Positions 1 through 8,472 of a stretch of DNA of 64,000 nucleotides are shown here, piece after piece. The notes under the pieces are model-generated. The model did not search any database, was not told where the DNA came from, and worked only from the letters and a program-made list of their open reading frames with translations. Each line of letters begins with the position of its first letter. Position 1 is the stretch's first letter. The stretch is from Janthinobacterium sp. J1-1 (GTDB lineage Bacteria > Pseudomonadota > Gammaproteobacteria > Burkholderiales > Burkholderiaceae_D). Both the position numbers and the translations under genes were made by a program. The stretch is taken from assembly GCF_030944405.1 (NCBI RefSeq), contig NZ_CP132339.1:2852001-2916000 (forward strand), in the 5' to 3' direction.

Positions 1-201
1 CGCTGCCATCCGCCGACCCTGGGCAAGGGAGAACCATGGTGGCGCGTGCCGGCGCGGCGCGCGCATTTCGAGATCGCGGTGCAGGACGACCTGGCGATCA
101 CGGCCTTCACCGGCGACGGCGCGTCCGACGTCATGGCGGCGCGCCATCTGACCAATTATCTGCAACATTACTTTAGCTCGATACAGGAACAACATGCTTG
201 A
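1..201 (+). CDS. Lysophospholipid acyltransferase-like protein, C-terminal end (APE cluster)
   Basis: Only the last 66 codons are in the window; the reading frame is open from base 1 to the TGA at 199-201. The visible tail has a PPTLGKGEPWW stretch and an RRAHFEIAV strand, which I read as the end of a PlsC-type acyltransferase, the gene that usually precedes the two carrier proteins in aryl polyene clusters (ApeD in the Escherichia/Xenorhabdus naming). The catalytic HX4D motif would lie upstream of the window, so this rests on the tail and gene order. Its stop overlaps the first acyl carrier protein by 8 nt, which points to translational coupling. Confidence 0.6.
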   Translation, partial: RCHPPTLGKGEPWWRVPARRAHFEIAVQDDLAITAFTGDGASDVMAARHLTNYLQHYFSSIQEQHA

Positions 202-448
202 ACAGGAAGTGAAGGAATTGATCATCGAGGCGCTGCAACTGGAAGACATGAGCGCCGCCGACATCGATACGGATGCGCCCTTGTTTGTCGAAGGCCTGGG
301 GCTCGATTCGATCGATGCGCTGGAGCTGGGCGTGGCGCTGCAGAAGAAATACGGGATTTCCCTGTCGGCCGATTCGGCCGATACACGCCGCCATTTCGCT
401 TCGGTACGGGCGCTGGCGGCCATGGTTGACAGTCACAGAAAGAAGTAA
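194..448 (+). CDS. apeE: Acyl carrier protein 1 of the aryl polyene pathway
   Basis: 84 residues, the usual size of a free-standing acyl carrier protein. The GLDSIDALEL motif places the phosphopantetheine serine at Ser39, followed by the helix II acidic residues that dock partner enzymes. It would carry the growing polyene on a 4'-phosphopantetheine arm added by the transferase at the end of the operon. The start at 194 overlaps the upstream stop by 8 nt. APE clusters typically carry two carrier proteins side by side, as here; which one takes the aryl starter cannot be read from sequence. Confidence 0.93.
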   Translation: MLEQEVKELIIEALQLEDMSAADIDTDAPLFVEGLGLDSIDALELGVALQKKYGISLSADSADTRRHFASVRALAAMVDSHRKK

Positions 449-459
449 GGAGCTGCAAA

Positions 460-735
460 ATGGTAGACATGAGTGTAATGAGCCGCGATGAACTGACCGC
501 GTGGGTAGTCAAGCTGCTGGCCGAGATGTTCGAACTCGATCCGGCGGCGCTGACGCCGCAGTCGAACCTGTACTCGGAACTCGACATCGACAGCATCGAC
601 GCGGTCGACCTGGCCGTCAAGCTCAAGCAGCTGACGGGCAAGCGGCTGCAGCCGGAAGTATTCAAGACCATCCGCACCATCGACGATGTGGTCGAAGCCT
701 TGCGCGCGATGTCGGCGGCGGAGCAGGCGGTATAA
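460..735 (+). CDS. apeF: Acyl carrier protein 2 of the aryl polyene pathway
   Basis: 91 residues with the ELDIDSIDAVDL motif; Ser45 is the predicted phosphopantetheine site. The start at 460 is chosen because AAGGAG lies 7 nt upstream; ATG 469 is an in-frame alternative. It is separated from the first carrier protein by 11 nt. Its sequence differs clearly from that one (DIDSIDAV against GLDSIDAL), so the two probably dock with different partners, for example ligase loading against chain extension. That division of labour is inference. Confidence 0.93.
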   Translation: MVDMSVMSRDELTAWVVKLLAEMFELDPAALTPQSNLYSELDIDSIDAVDLAVKLKQLTGKRLQPEVFKTIRTIDDVVEALRAMSAAEQAV

Positions 736-740
736 CGCGC

Positions 741-1286
741 ATGCTGCTCAATGTGGTGGCGGTGCTGTTGACGGTGTTGTACCCGCTGGCGATCTGGCTG
801 GGCCAGGGCCAGGTCGAGCCGCGCTGGCTGGCCGGTTTGCTGCTGCTGGCCGTGGCCTGCCGCCTGCCTGCGCTCAAGCTCCAGCGCGCCGCGCGCTGGT
901 CGGTGGCCGGCGCGCTGGTGCTGGCCGCCTGCGCGCTATGGAGCAATCTGCTGCTGCCGCTGAAACTGTATCCGGTGCTGGTCAACGCCGTCTTCCTGGC
1001 CGCCTTCGGCTACAGCCTCTATGCGCCGCCTTCCGTGGTGGAACGCCTGGCGCGCCTGCGCGAGCCCGATTTCCCGCCGGCCGCGGTACGCTATACGCGC
1101 CGCGTGACGCAAGTCTGGTGCGGCTTTTTTGTCATCAATGGCGCCATCGCGCTGGGCCTGGCGCTGTGGGCCAGCGATGCCGCCTGGTCGCTGTACACGG
1201 GCGTGATCGCCTATGTGCTGATGGGCCTGTTATTTGCCGGCGAGTATCTGGTGCGCCGGCGCTTCAAACGTCTGCATCATGCCTGA
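741..1286 (+). CDS. COG4648-type integral membrane protein of the APE cluster
   Basis: 181 residues from ATG 741, 5 nt after the second carrier protein gene. It has four to five hydrophobic segments (about residues 1-20, 25-45, 50-75, 125-145, 155-172) and ends in a basic cytoplasmic tail (VRRRRFKRLHH). There is no signal peptide and no catalytic motif. Proteins of this type are a fixed member of aryl polyene loci (ApeG position), but their role is unknown; a membrane platform for the synthase or help with export are both possible. The family call rests on gene order and hydropathy. Confidence 0.8.
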   Translation: MLLNVVAVLLTVLYPLAIWLGQGQVEPRWLAGLLLLAVACRLPALKLQRAARWSVAGALVLAACALWSNLLLPLKLYPVLVNAVFLAAFGYSLYAPPSVVERLARLREPDFPPAAVRYTRRVTQVWCGFFVINGAIALGLALWASDAAWSLYTGVIAYVLMGLLFAGEYLVRRRFKRLHHA

Positions 1287-3072
1287 ATCACTTTCCTCCC
1301 TCGCCAGCCTGGCCCAGGCCATCTGCAGCCGCCCGCCCGCCATGCCGGCGGGCTGGCGCGACGGCGCCTGTATCAGCCATGGCCAACTGGCCGCGCGCAT
1401 GGCCGACTGGGCCGGTTTTCTGACGCACCTGCCGGGCCGCCATGTCGCGCTCTATCTCGATGACAGCCTGGAGTTCGGCGCCGCCTTGCTGGGCGCCTGG
1501 CAGGCGGGCAAGACAGTCTGGCTGACGGCCGACGTGCTGCCGGCCAGCTGCGCCGCGCTGGCGGAGCATGTCGACGCTTTCCTGGGCCAGTTCCCGCCCG
1601 GGCATGCGCCGTCGACGGCGCCGGCCGGCAGTGGCGCGCAACCGCATTGGCGCGTGCTGGACGACGATTTCCCCGCGCTGGTGGTGCATACCTCGGGCAG
1701 CACCGGCGCGGCGCAGGCGATTCCCAAGAAGCTGTCGCAGCTGGGCAGCGAAGTGGCGACCCTGGAACAGCTGTTCGGCCGTCATGCGGCCGGCGCCGCG
1801 GTGCTTGCCACCGTCACGCACCAGCATATCTACGGCTTGCTGTTCAAGGTCTTGTGGCCGCTGGCGGCAGGGCGCCCCGTGCATGCGCACAGCGTGGCGT
1901 TTCCCGAGCAGCTGGCCATGCTGCTGGCGCAAGGCCCGTGCGTGCTGGCGGCCAGTCCGGCCCACCTCAAGCGCCTGCCCGAGCACCTGGACTGGCGCGC
2001 GGCCGGCACGCAGCTGCGCGCCGTGTTCTCGTCGGGCGGCCCGCTGCCGTTCGACAGCGCGCTGGCCGCCGGCGCCTTGCTGGGGCGCGTGCCGTTTGAA
2101 ATCTATGGCAGCTCCGAGACGGGCGGCGTGGCCTGGCGCCAGCGCGCGGCCGCCTTGCCTGATGACGACAGCTGGCGGGCATTTCCCGGCGTGGCCTGGC
2201 GCCTCGATGACGGCGAGGCGCTGCAGGTGCGCTCGGCGCACCTGGCCGACGACGGCTGGCTGCCGCTGGCCGACCGCGCGCGGGCGGTGGGCGAGGGACC
2301 GGATGGTGACCGCTTTGTGCTGCTGGGGCGCAGCGACCGCATCGTCAAGATCGAGGAAAAGCGCATCTCGCTGTCCGCCATCGAAGCGGCGCTGCTGGCC
2401 ATGCCGCAGGTACGGGAAGCGCGCGTGGTGCTGTGCGATGCGCCGCCCGGCGAGCGCCAGAAGGTCGCCGCCTTTGTCGTCTGCAGCGCAGCCGGACGCG
2501 CGCTGCTGGCGGCCGAAGGCAAGCTGGCGCTGAACCGGCAACTGCGCCAGGCGCTGCACGGCCAGGTCGACGCGGTGGCCATGCCGCGCCGCTGGCGCTA
2601 CCTGGAGCAACTGCCGATCAACGCCCAAGGCAAGACCACGCAGGCGCTGTTGCTGGCGCTGCTGGAACGGATAAAACCGCGCCTGCCCGAGGTGCGCGCC
2701 ATGGAAGGCGTCGGCAGCGCGGTCACGCTGGACCTGTTCGTGCCGGCCGACCTGTTTTATTTTGACGGCCATTTCGACGGCGCGCCGCTGCTGCCCGGCG
2801 TGGTGCAGGTGGACTGGGCGCGCCACTTTGCGCGCCTGCACCTGGCGCTGCCGGCACGGTTCCGGGCCATGCACGCCCTGAAATTCCAGCAGCCCGTGTT
2901 GCCGGGCAGCGCGTTGCGGCTGGAGCTGCAATACGACGCGCTTAAAGGCAGCCTGCAGTTTCGCTATCTGTCGGACGCCGGCCAGCACGCCAGCGGCCGT
3001 CTCTTGTTTCATCCTGACGTTGTGGCCAATACCGGCCCTGGCGAACCTCCACCTGCAGCGAGCGCATGTTAG
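1279..3072 (+). CDS. Acyl-ACP/CoA synthetase (AMP-ligase) fused to a FabA/FabZ-like dehydratase domain
   Basis: 597 residues from ATG 1279, overlapping the previous stop by 8 nt; an ORF opening at 1234 is less likely because it would run well into that gene. Residues 1-460 are an adenylate-forming ligase: phosphate loop HTSGSTG at about 137-143, YGSSETG at 276-282, LGRSDRIVKIEEKR near 349, and an INAQGK catalytic-lysine motif before the linker. Residues 475-590 are a hotdog dehydratase with FDGHFDGAPLLPGV, His498 being the likely catalytic residue. In other APE clusters these are separate proteins (ApeH and ApeI). The ligase would activate the aryl acid and load it onto a carrier protein; the dehydratase would form double bonds after ketoreduction. 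Confidence 0.9.
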   Translation: MPESLSSLASLAQAICSRPPAMPAGWRDGACISHGQLAARMADWAGFLTHLPGRHVALYLDDSLEFGAALLGAWQAGKTVWLTADVLPASCAALAEHVDAFLGQFPPGHAPSTAPAGSGAQPHWRVLDDDFPALVVHTSGSTGAAQAIPKKLSQLGSEVATLEQLFGRHAAGAAVLATVTHQHIYGLLFKVLWPLAAGRPVHAHSVAFPEQLAMLLAQGPCVLAASPAHLKRLPEHLDWRAAGTQLRAVFSSGGPLPFDSALAAGALLGRVPFEIYGSSETGGVAWRQRAAALPDDDSWRAFPGVAWRLDDGEALQVRSAHLADDGWLPLADRARAVGEGPDGDRFVLLGRSDRIVKIEEKRISLSAIEAALLAMPQVREARVVLCDAPPGERQKVAAFVVCSAAGRALLAAEGKLALNRQLRQALHGQVDAVAMPRRWRYLEQLPINAQGKTTQALLLALLERIKPRLPEVRAMEGVGSAVTLDLFVPADLFYFDGHFDGAPLLPGVVQVDWARHFARLHLALPARFRAMHALKFQQPVLPGSALRLELQYDALKGSLQFRYLSDAGQHASGRLLFHPDVVANTGPGEPPPAASAC

Positions 3073-4154
3073 ATAAAAAATTCTCACCCGAGCGCCAGAG
3101 CGCCTTTGCGGCCCGTTTCGACGCGCAAAAGATCGCCTTCGGTCCCGTCGTGTTCCAGTGCGTGCGCTACGCGTGGAAACGCGGCATGCTGCAGGCGCTG
3201 GCGGACACGGGCCACAGCGGCCTGACGGTGGTGGACATGGCCGCGGGCGGCCGCTGGACCGAGTACGCGCTGAAAGTGGTGCTGGAGTCCTGCCTGTCGG
3301 CCGGCGTGGTGTATGTGCGCGACGGCGCCTATGTGCTCGACAAGGTGGGCTATTGCGTGCTGACCGACAGCATCACCCAGGTCAACCTCGATTTCAACCA
3401 CGACGTGTGCTACCAGGGCCTGTTCGACCTGGACCGCTCGCTCGACGCCGAGCAGCCGCTGGGCCTGGCCGCCTTGGGCGACTGGCCGACCCTGTACCAG
3501 GGCCTCTCAAGCATGCCGGAGCCGGCCAAGACCAGCTGGTTCGCGTTCGACCATCATTATTCGGACACCTCGTTTCCCGAGATTTTCCCCGACGTGTTCG
3601 CCACGGCGCCGCGCCGCATCATGGACATCGGCGCCAATACCGGCAAGTTCGCCAGCGCCGCGCTGGCGTATCACTCCGGCGTCGAGCTGCACCTGGTCGA
3701 CCTCGAGCGCCAACTGGCGGTGGCCGATACCACCCTGCAGGATGCCGGCGTGCGCGCGCGCGCCCAGCTGCATCCGCGCGACCTGCTCGACGACGCGGCG
3801 GCGCTGCCGGCCGGCATGGACCTGGTCTGGATGAGCCAGTTCCTCAGCTGCTTTTCCGAGGCGGCGATCGCCAGCATTTTGCGCCGCGTGGCGCAATCGC
3901 TGGGCGACAATGGCCAGGTACTGATCATGGACACCTTCTGGGACCGCCAGCAATACGATATCGCCGCCTACTGCCTGATCAATACCTCGCCGTATTTCAC
4001 GGCCATGGCCAGCGGCAACAGCAAGATCTACCAGAGCACCGACTATATCCGCCTGGCCGAAGCGGCGGGGCTGGAACTGCTGACAGCGCGCGACGGCATC
4101 GGCTATTGCCATTCCCTGCTGCGCTTTGGCCGCGCCGGAGCGCGCGGTGACTGA
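3066..4154 (+). CDS. SAM-dependent methyltransferase of the aryl polyene pathway
   Basis: 362 residues starting at ATG 3066, overlapping the previous stop by 7 nt. The Rossmann glycine motif DIGANTGK is at residues 187-194, with an acidic residue after the next strand (HLVDLE) that would bind SAM ribose. The first 170 residues form an alpha-helical dimerisation/winged-helix part, as in plant-type O-methyltransferases. In APE pigments the aryl head is often methylated, and this enzyme is the candidate. Whether it acts on a ring carbon or a hydroxyl is not visible. Confidence 0.85.
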   Translation: MLDKKFSPERQSAFAARFDAQKIAFGPVVFQCVRYAWKRGMLQALADTGHSGLTVVDMAAGGRWTEYALKVVLESCLSAGVVYVRDGAYVLDKVGYCVLTDSITQVNLDFNHDVCYQGLFDLDRSLDAEQPLGLAALGDWPTLYQGLSSMPEPAKTSWFAFDHHYSDTSFPEIFPDVFATAPRRIMDIGANTGKFASAALAYHSGVELHLVDLERQLAVADTTLQDAGVRARAQLHPRDLLDDAAALPAGMDLVWMSQFLSCFSEAAIASILRRVAQSLGDNGQVLIMDTFWDRQQYDIAAYCLINTSPYFTAMASGNSKIYQSTDYIRLAEAAGLELLTARDGIGYCHSLLRFGRAGARGD

Positions 4155-4902
4155 GCTGGCCTTCAAACCCTGCATCGTGATTCCCGTGTTTAACCATGAA
4201 CACGCGATCGGCGCCGTGGTGGCGCGCCTGCTGGCGCACGGCGTGCCGCTGATCCTGGTCGACGACGCCAGCCTGGCCGCCGGCGCGCGCAGGCTCGATG
4301 CGCTGGCCGCCGCCCATCCGGCGCAAGTGACCCTGCTGCGCCACCCGCGCAACCTGGGCAAGGGCGGCGCGGTGATGACGGGCTGCCGCCACGCGCACGC
4401 GCAGGGCTACAGCCACGCCTTGCAGATCGACGCCGACGGCCAGCACGATACGGACGACGTGCCGCGCTTCCTGGCGCAAGCCCAAGCGGCGCCCGACGCG
4501 GTGATTGTCGGCCATCCCGTATACGACGCCTCGGTGCCGGCGGCGCGCTTTTACGGCCGCTACGCCACCCACATCTGGGTCTGGATCAATACCCTGTCGC
4601 TGCAGATCCGCGACTCGATGTGCGGCTTTCGCGTCTATCCGCTGGCGCCCCTGATGGCGCTGGCGTGCAAGCGCATGCTGGGCCAGCGTATGAATTTCGA
4701 TACCGACGTGCTGGTGCGCCTGTACTGGGACGGCCTGTCGATGGTCAACCTGCCCACGCGCGTGGGCTATCCCAGCGATGGCGTGTCGCACTTCCAGCTG
4801 TGGCGCGACAATGTGCTGATCACGCGCATGCACACGCGGCTGTTCTTCGGCATGCTGTGGCGCGCGCCGCGCCTGCTGGCACGCCACTGGCGCGCGCGAT
4901 GA
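4147..4902 (+). CDS. Family 2 glycosyltransferase (GT-A fold) of the APE cluster
   Basis: 251 residues. I take GTG 4147 as the start because GGAG lies 6 nt upstream and it gives the same 8-nt overlap seen at other junctions in this operon; ATG 4126 (258 residues) is the alternative. The nucleotide-sugar fold opens with CIVIPVFNH and LILVDDAS, and the metal-binding DAD is at 95-97 (QIDADGQHD). In enterobacterial clusters this domain and the next acyltransferase are one protein (ApeJ); here they are two adjacent genes. It probably attaches a sugar, or acts like a dolichol-phosphate-type transferase, in anchoring the pigment. Confidence 0.85.
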   Translation: MTELAFKPCIVIPVFNHEHAIGAVVARLLAHGVPLILVDDASLAAGARRLDALAAAHPAQVTLLRHPRNLGKGGAVMTGCRHAHAQGYSHALQIDADGQHDTDDVPRFLAQAQAAPDAVIVGHPVYDASVPAARFYGRYATHIWVWINTLSLQIRDSMCGFRVYPLAPLMALACKRMLGQRMNFDTDVLVRLYWDGLSMVNLPTRVGYPSDGVSHFQLWRDNVLITRMHTRLFFGMLWRAPRLLARHWRAR

Positions 4903-5873
4903 CGGCGGCAGCGAAATCAAGCGGCCACTGGGCCGGTTTCAACGAAGTGAGCTTCGTGGCCGGCATGCGATTGCTGTTCTGGATCTGCCGCGTGTTCGGC
5001 CGCTGGCCGTTTCGCGTCGTGCTGTACCCGGTCCTGCTGTGGTATGTGCTGAGCAAGCCGCGCGCGCGGCGCGTGTCGCGCGCCTACCTGCGGCGCGTTG
5101 CCGCCTGCGGTGGCGCCGCTGACGCCAGCCTGCCCGGCGTGCTGCGCCACTTCGGCGCGTTTGCCGAAACCATCCTCGACAAGATGCTGTTGTGGGGCGG
5201 CCTGTTCGATACCAGCACCGTCAGCCTGCATGGCGCCGGCCTGGACGGCATCGAGCGCTGCCTCGACGAAGGCCGCGGCGCCCTGCTCATTTGCGCCCAC
5301 CTGGGCAACCTGGAACTGTGCCGCGTGCTGTCGCTGCGGCGCGCCGGCCTGAAGCTGACGGTGCTGGTGCACACGCGCCATGCGCAGGCCTTCAACCGCA
5401 TGCTGGCGCGGCTGAACCCGGACAGCCAGCTCAATCTGCTGCAGGTGACGGAAATGACGCCGGCCACCGCCATGCTGCTGGCCGAGAAAGTGGCGCAGGG
5501 AGAGTTCGTCGTGATCGCCGGCGACCGCGTCCCCGTCTCGCCCCAGCCACGGGTGGCGCTCGCGCCGTTCCTGGGCGCGCCGGCCGCGTTCCCGATCGGC
5601 CCGTACGTGCTGGCCAGCGTGCTGCAATGCCCGGTCTACCTGCTGTTTTCGATGCGCCTCGGCCAGCGTTCGGAAGTGCATTTCGAGCCGTTCCGCGAGT
5701 CGCTGCACCTGCCGCGCAAGGCGCGCGAAACGATGTTGGCCGAACTGGCCGGCGACTATGCGGCACGGCTGCAGCACCATTGCCTGCGCGCGCCGCGCGA
5801 ATGGTTCAATTTCTACGATTTCTGGCAACTCCCCGCTACTTCACGACTGGATACTTCCGATGCATCTCGCTGA
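4899..5873 (+). CDS. LpxL/HtrB-like lauroyl acyltransferase of the APE cluster
   Basis: 324 residues from ATG 4899, overlapping the glycosyltransferase by 4 nt (ATGA). It has an N-terminal membrane-associated segment (about residues 20-50) and the lipid A acyltransferase motif HLGNLE (HX4E) with His134 and Glu139, then GDRVPVS in the substrate region. The family moves acyl chains onto lipid A-type acceptors at the inner membrane face. In this operon it most likely transfers the polyenoyl chain to a lipid or sugar carrier, since aryl polyenes are found esterified in the outer membrane. Confidence 0.87.
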   Translation: MTAAAKSSGHWAGFNEVSFVAGMRLLFWICRVFGRWPFRVVLYPVLLWYVLSKPRARRVSRAYLRRVAACGGAADASLPGVLRHFGAFAETILDKMLLWGGLFDTSTVSLHGAGLDGIERCLDEGRGALLICAHLGNLELCRVLSLRRAGLKLTVLVHTRHAQAFNRMLARLNPDSQLNLLQVTEMTPATAMLLAEKVAQGEFVVIAGDRVPVSPQPRVALAPFLGAPAAFPIGPYVLASVLQCPVYLLFSMRLGQRSEVHFEPFRESLHLPRKARETMLAELAGDYAARLQHHCLRAPREWFNFYDFWQLPATSRLDTSDASR

Positions 5874-7428
5874 CCTGAAAAACACCCGGCGCGCCGTCCG
5901 CTTCGACCGCGAACGCCTGCGCATCGAAGACATCGCCGATATCGCGCACGGCCGGGCCAGCGCCGAACTGTCGACCGATCCGGTATTCCGCGCGGCGATC
6001 GCGCGCGGCGCCGATTTCCTCGACCGCCTGCTGCGCGAGGACGGCACCATCTACGGCGTGACCACCGGCTATGGCGATTCCTGCACCGTCACCGTGCCGC
6101 CGGAACTGGTGGCCGAACTGCCGCATCACCTGTACACCTACCATGGCTGCGGCCTCGGTGAATTCTTCACGCCGGCGCAGACGCGCGCCATCATGGCCGC
6201 GCGCCTGGCGTCGCTGTCGAAGGGATACTCCGGCGTCAGCGTGGACTTGCTGGCGCAGATCGCGCGCCTGCTCGACGCCGGCCTGCTGCCCCTGATTCCC
6301 TCGGAAGGCTCGGTCGGCGCCAGCGGCGACCTGACGCCGCTGTCCTACCTGGCGGCGGTGCTGTGCGGCGAGCGCGAAGTGTGGCGCGACGGCGAGCAGG
6401 TGCCGGCCGCGCAGGCGCTGGAAGAGGCGGGCATCGCGTCGCTGCGTTTGCGCCCGAAAGAGGGCCTGGCCATCATGAACGGCACCGCCGTGATGACGGC
6501 GCTGGCGTGCCTGGCGTATGAGCGGGCCGAATACCTGGCGCGCCTGACGACCCGCATCACGGCCATGGCCTCGTTCGCGCTGGACGGCAACGCCCACCAT
6601 TTCGACGAGACGCTGTTTTCCGTCAAACCCCATCCCGGCATGCAGCAGGTGGCCGCCTGGCTGCGCACCGACTTGCCGACCGACAGCTGGGAGCGCAACG
6701 GCAAGCGCTTGCAGGACCGCTATTCGATCCGCTGCGCGCCACACGTGATCGGCGTGCTGGCCGACGCCTTGCCGTGGCTGCGCTCGTCGATCGAGAATGA
6801 ACTCAATAGCGCCAACGACAACCCCATCATCGACGCCGAAGGCGAGCGCGTGCTGCATGGCGGGCATTTCTATGGCGGCCATATCGCGTTCGCCATGGAC
6901 AGCATGAAAAACACCGTCGCCAACCTGGCTGATCTGCTGGACCGGCAGATGGCGCTGCTGGTCGACAGCCGCTACAACCAGGGCCTGCCGGCCAATCTGT
7001 CGGGCGCCACCGGACCGCGCGCGGCCATCAACCATGGCCTGAAAGCGCTGCAGATCAGCGCCTCGGCCTGGACCGCCGAAGCCTTGAAACTGACCATGCC
7101 CGCTTCCGTGTTTTCGCGCTCGACCGAATGCCACAACCAGGACAAGGTCAGCATGGGCACGATCGCCGCGCGCGACTGCCTGCGCGTGCTGGAACTGTGC
7201 GAACAGGTCGCCGCGGCGCTGCTGATCACCGTGCGCCAGGGCGTGTGGCTGCGCTGCCAGCTGGCGCCGGACGCGCCGCCGCAGGCACAGATCACGGCCA
7301 TGCTGGCCGCGCTGGCCGACGATATCGCGCCGGTGGTGGAAGACCGCCGCCTCGACCCGGAACTGCGCGTGCTGCTCGAACGCATCCGCACGCAGGCCTG
7401 GCCGCTGTATGGAGCGGAGCATGCATAA
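5860..7428 (+). CDS. Aromatic amino acid ammonia-lyase (HAL/TAL/PAL family)
   Basis: 522 residues from ATG 5860, overlapping the acyltransferase by 14 nt. The self-cyclising Ala154-Ser155-Gly156 triad (VGASGDLTPLS) makes the MIO cofactor, and Tyr65 in YGVTTGYG is the catalytic tyrosine. The selectivity loop reads HHLYTYHGCG; it matches neither the classic histidine-lyase SH pair nor the HL pair of Rhodobacter tyrosine ammonia-lyase exactly. Within a polyene operon that also encodes an aryl-acid ligase, a tyrosine or phenylalanine lyase producing 4-coumarate or cinnamate as starter is the most sensible role. No hut genes are nearby, so histidine degradation is unlikely. Confidence 0.88.
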   Translation: MHLADLKNTRRAVRFDRERLRIEDIADIAHGRASAELSTDPVFRAAIARGADFLDRLLREDGTIYGVTTGYGDSCTVTVPPELVAELPHHLYTYHGCGLGEFFTPAQTRAIMAARLASLSKGYSGVSVDLLAQIARLLDAGLLPLIPSEGSVGASGDLTPLSYLAAVLCGEREVWRDGEQVPAAQALEEAGIASLRLRPKEGLAIMNGTAVMTALACLAYERAEYLARLTTRITAMASFALDGNAHHFDETLFSVKPHPGMQQVAAWLRTDLPTDSWERNGKRLQDRYSIRCAPHVIGVLADALPWLRSSIENELNSANDNPIIDAEGERVLHGGHFYGGHIAFAMDSMKNTVANLADLLDRQMALLVDSRYNQGLPANLSGATGPRAAINHGLKALQISASAWTAEALKLTMPASVFSRSTECHNQDKVSMGTIAARDCLRVLELCEQVAAALLITVRQGVWLRCQLAPDAPPQAQITAMLAALADDIAPVVEDRRLDPELRVLLERIRTQAWPLYGAEHA

Positions 7429-7867
7429 GGTGCGCGGCAACAGCGCCGCCCCCAGCCGCTGGCATGCGCAGGTGGAGATGCAGGTGCAGTTCTTCGACCT
7501 CGACCCGATGGAAATCGTCTGGCATGGCCGCTACGTGAAATACCTGGAAGTGGTGCGCTGCGCGCTGCTCGACAGCATCGGCTACAACTATGTCGAGATG
7601 AAGGCCTCCGGCTACGCCTGGCCGGTGATCGACATGCATCTGCGCTATGTGGCGCCGGCCACCTTCGGCCAGCGCCTGACCCTGCGCGCCGACCTGGTGG
7701 AGTGGGAAAACCGCCTGAAGATCGAGTACACGGTGAGCGACAGCGCCACCGGCAAGCGCCTGAACCGCGCCAGCACCACGCAGGTGGCGGTCGATATCGC
7801 CAGCGGCGAGATGTGCTTTGCCTCGCCGCCCGTATTGTTTGAAAAACTGGGATTGGACCCTGTATGA
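7421..7867 (+). CDS. apeK: 4HBT-type hotdog acyl thioesterase of the APE cluster
   Basis: 148 residues. ATG 7421 is preferred (GGAG 6 nt upstream, 8-nt overlap with the lyase); ATG 7409 would add four residues. The N-terminal motif FFDLDPMEIVWHGRYVKY matches the 4-hydroxybenzoyl-CoA thioesterase signature, and Asp28 is the expected catalytic acid. It would release a polyenoyl chain or clear mis-primed carrier proteins. The next gene overlaps its stop by 4 nt. Confidence 0.88.
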   Translation: MHKVRGNSAAPSRWHAQVEMQVQFFDLDPMEIVWHGRYVKYLEVVRCALLDSIGYNYVEMKASGYAWPVIDMHLRYVAPATFGQRLTLRADLVEWENRLKIEYTVSDSATGKRLNRASTTQVAVDIASGEMCFASPPVLFEKLGLDPV

Positions 7868-8472
7868 AAGTTATGTTGAAGGCGGCGCTGGCCGCCGTGT
7901 TCCTGCTGATGGCGCCCGCGCAGGCCGCCGCGCCGGTGGCGAAGATCGAGGCCATGCTGGCCAAGCCACAGCAATTGTGCGGCCGCTTCGACCAGAGCAA
8001 GCAGCTGGCCGGCATGAAAAAGCCGCTGGCGTCGAACGGGCGCTTTTGCGTGGTGGCCGGCAAGGGCGTGCTGTGGCGTACCTTGCAGCCGTTCCCGAAT
8101 ACCTTGCGCCTGACGCGCGACGAGATCGTGCATTTCCAAGGCGAGCGCGTGGCCATGCGGCTGGACGCGAAGACCGAGCCGGTGGTGAAAATGATCAACA
8201 GCGTGCTGTTTTCGCTGCTGGCCGGCGACCTGGCCCAGCTCGACACGCTGTTTGAAGTGGACGGCAGCATCGACGGCAATACCTGGCAGGTGGCGTTAAA
8301 GGCGCGCCAGCCGGCGCTGGCCAAGGCGATCGGCAGCATCCGCCTCGATGGCGGCGCATTCGTGAAAAACATCAGCATCAGCGAAGCGAGCGGCGACCGC
8401 ACCAGCATCGTGTTTTCGGCGATTGAAACGGGGCCGGCGGCCATCACGGCGCAAGAGGCGGCGCTGTTTTGA
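7864..8472 (+). CDS. LolA-like outer-membrane lipoprotein carrier protein of the APE cluster
   Basis: 202 residues with a clear signal peptide (basic MKVMLK start, hydrophobic 7-17, cleavage near AQA at 19-21). The mature part fits the LolA/LolB half-barrel seen in APE and xanthomonadin loci (ApeL position), with pattern GRFDQSKQLAGMKKPL and GKGVLWRTLQPFPNTLRL. It probably shuttles the hydrophobic pigment conjugate through the periplasm, working with the MMPL exporter encoded next and the lipoprotein after that. The ATG overlaps the thioesterase stop by 4 nt. Confidence 0.85.
   Translation: MKVMLKAALAAVFLLMAPAQAAAPVAKIEAMLAKPQQLCGRFDQSKQLAGMKKPLASNGRFCVVAGKGVLWRTLQPFPNTLRLTRDEIVHFQGERVAMRLDAKTEPVVKMINSVLFSLLAGDLAQLDTLFEVDGSIDGNTWQVALKARQPALAKAIGSIRLDGGAFVKNISISEASGDRTSIVFSAIETGPAAITAQEAALF

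Noticed and set aside
4126..4154. ATG 4126 as start of the glycosyltransferase
   Set aside because: GTG 4147 has GGAG at 6 nt spacing and the overlap size common in this operon; not excluded, just less likely.
5860..7428. Histidine degradation (hutH)
   Set aside because: Family match alone would allow it, but no hutU, hutI or hutG gene is near and the gene sits inside a polyene operon.
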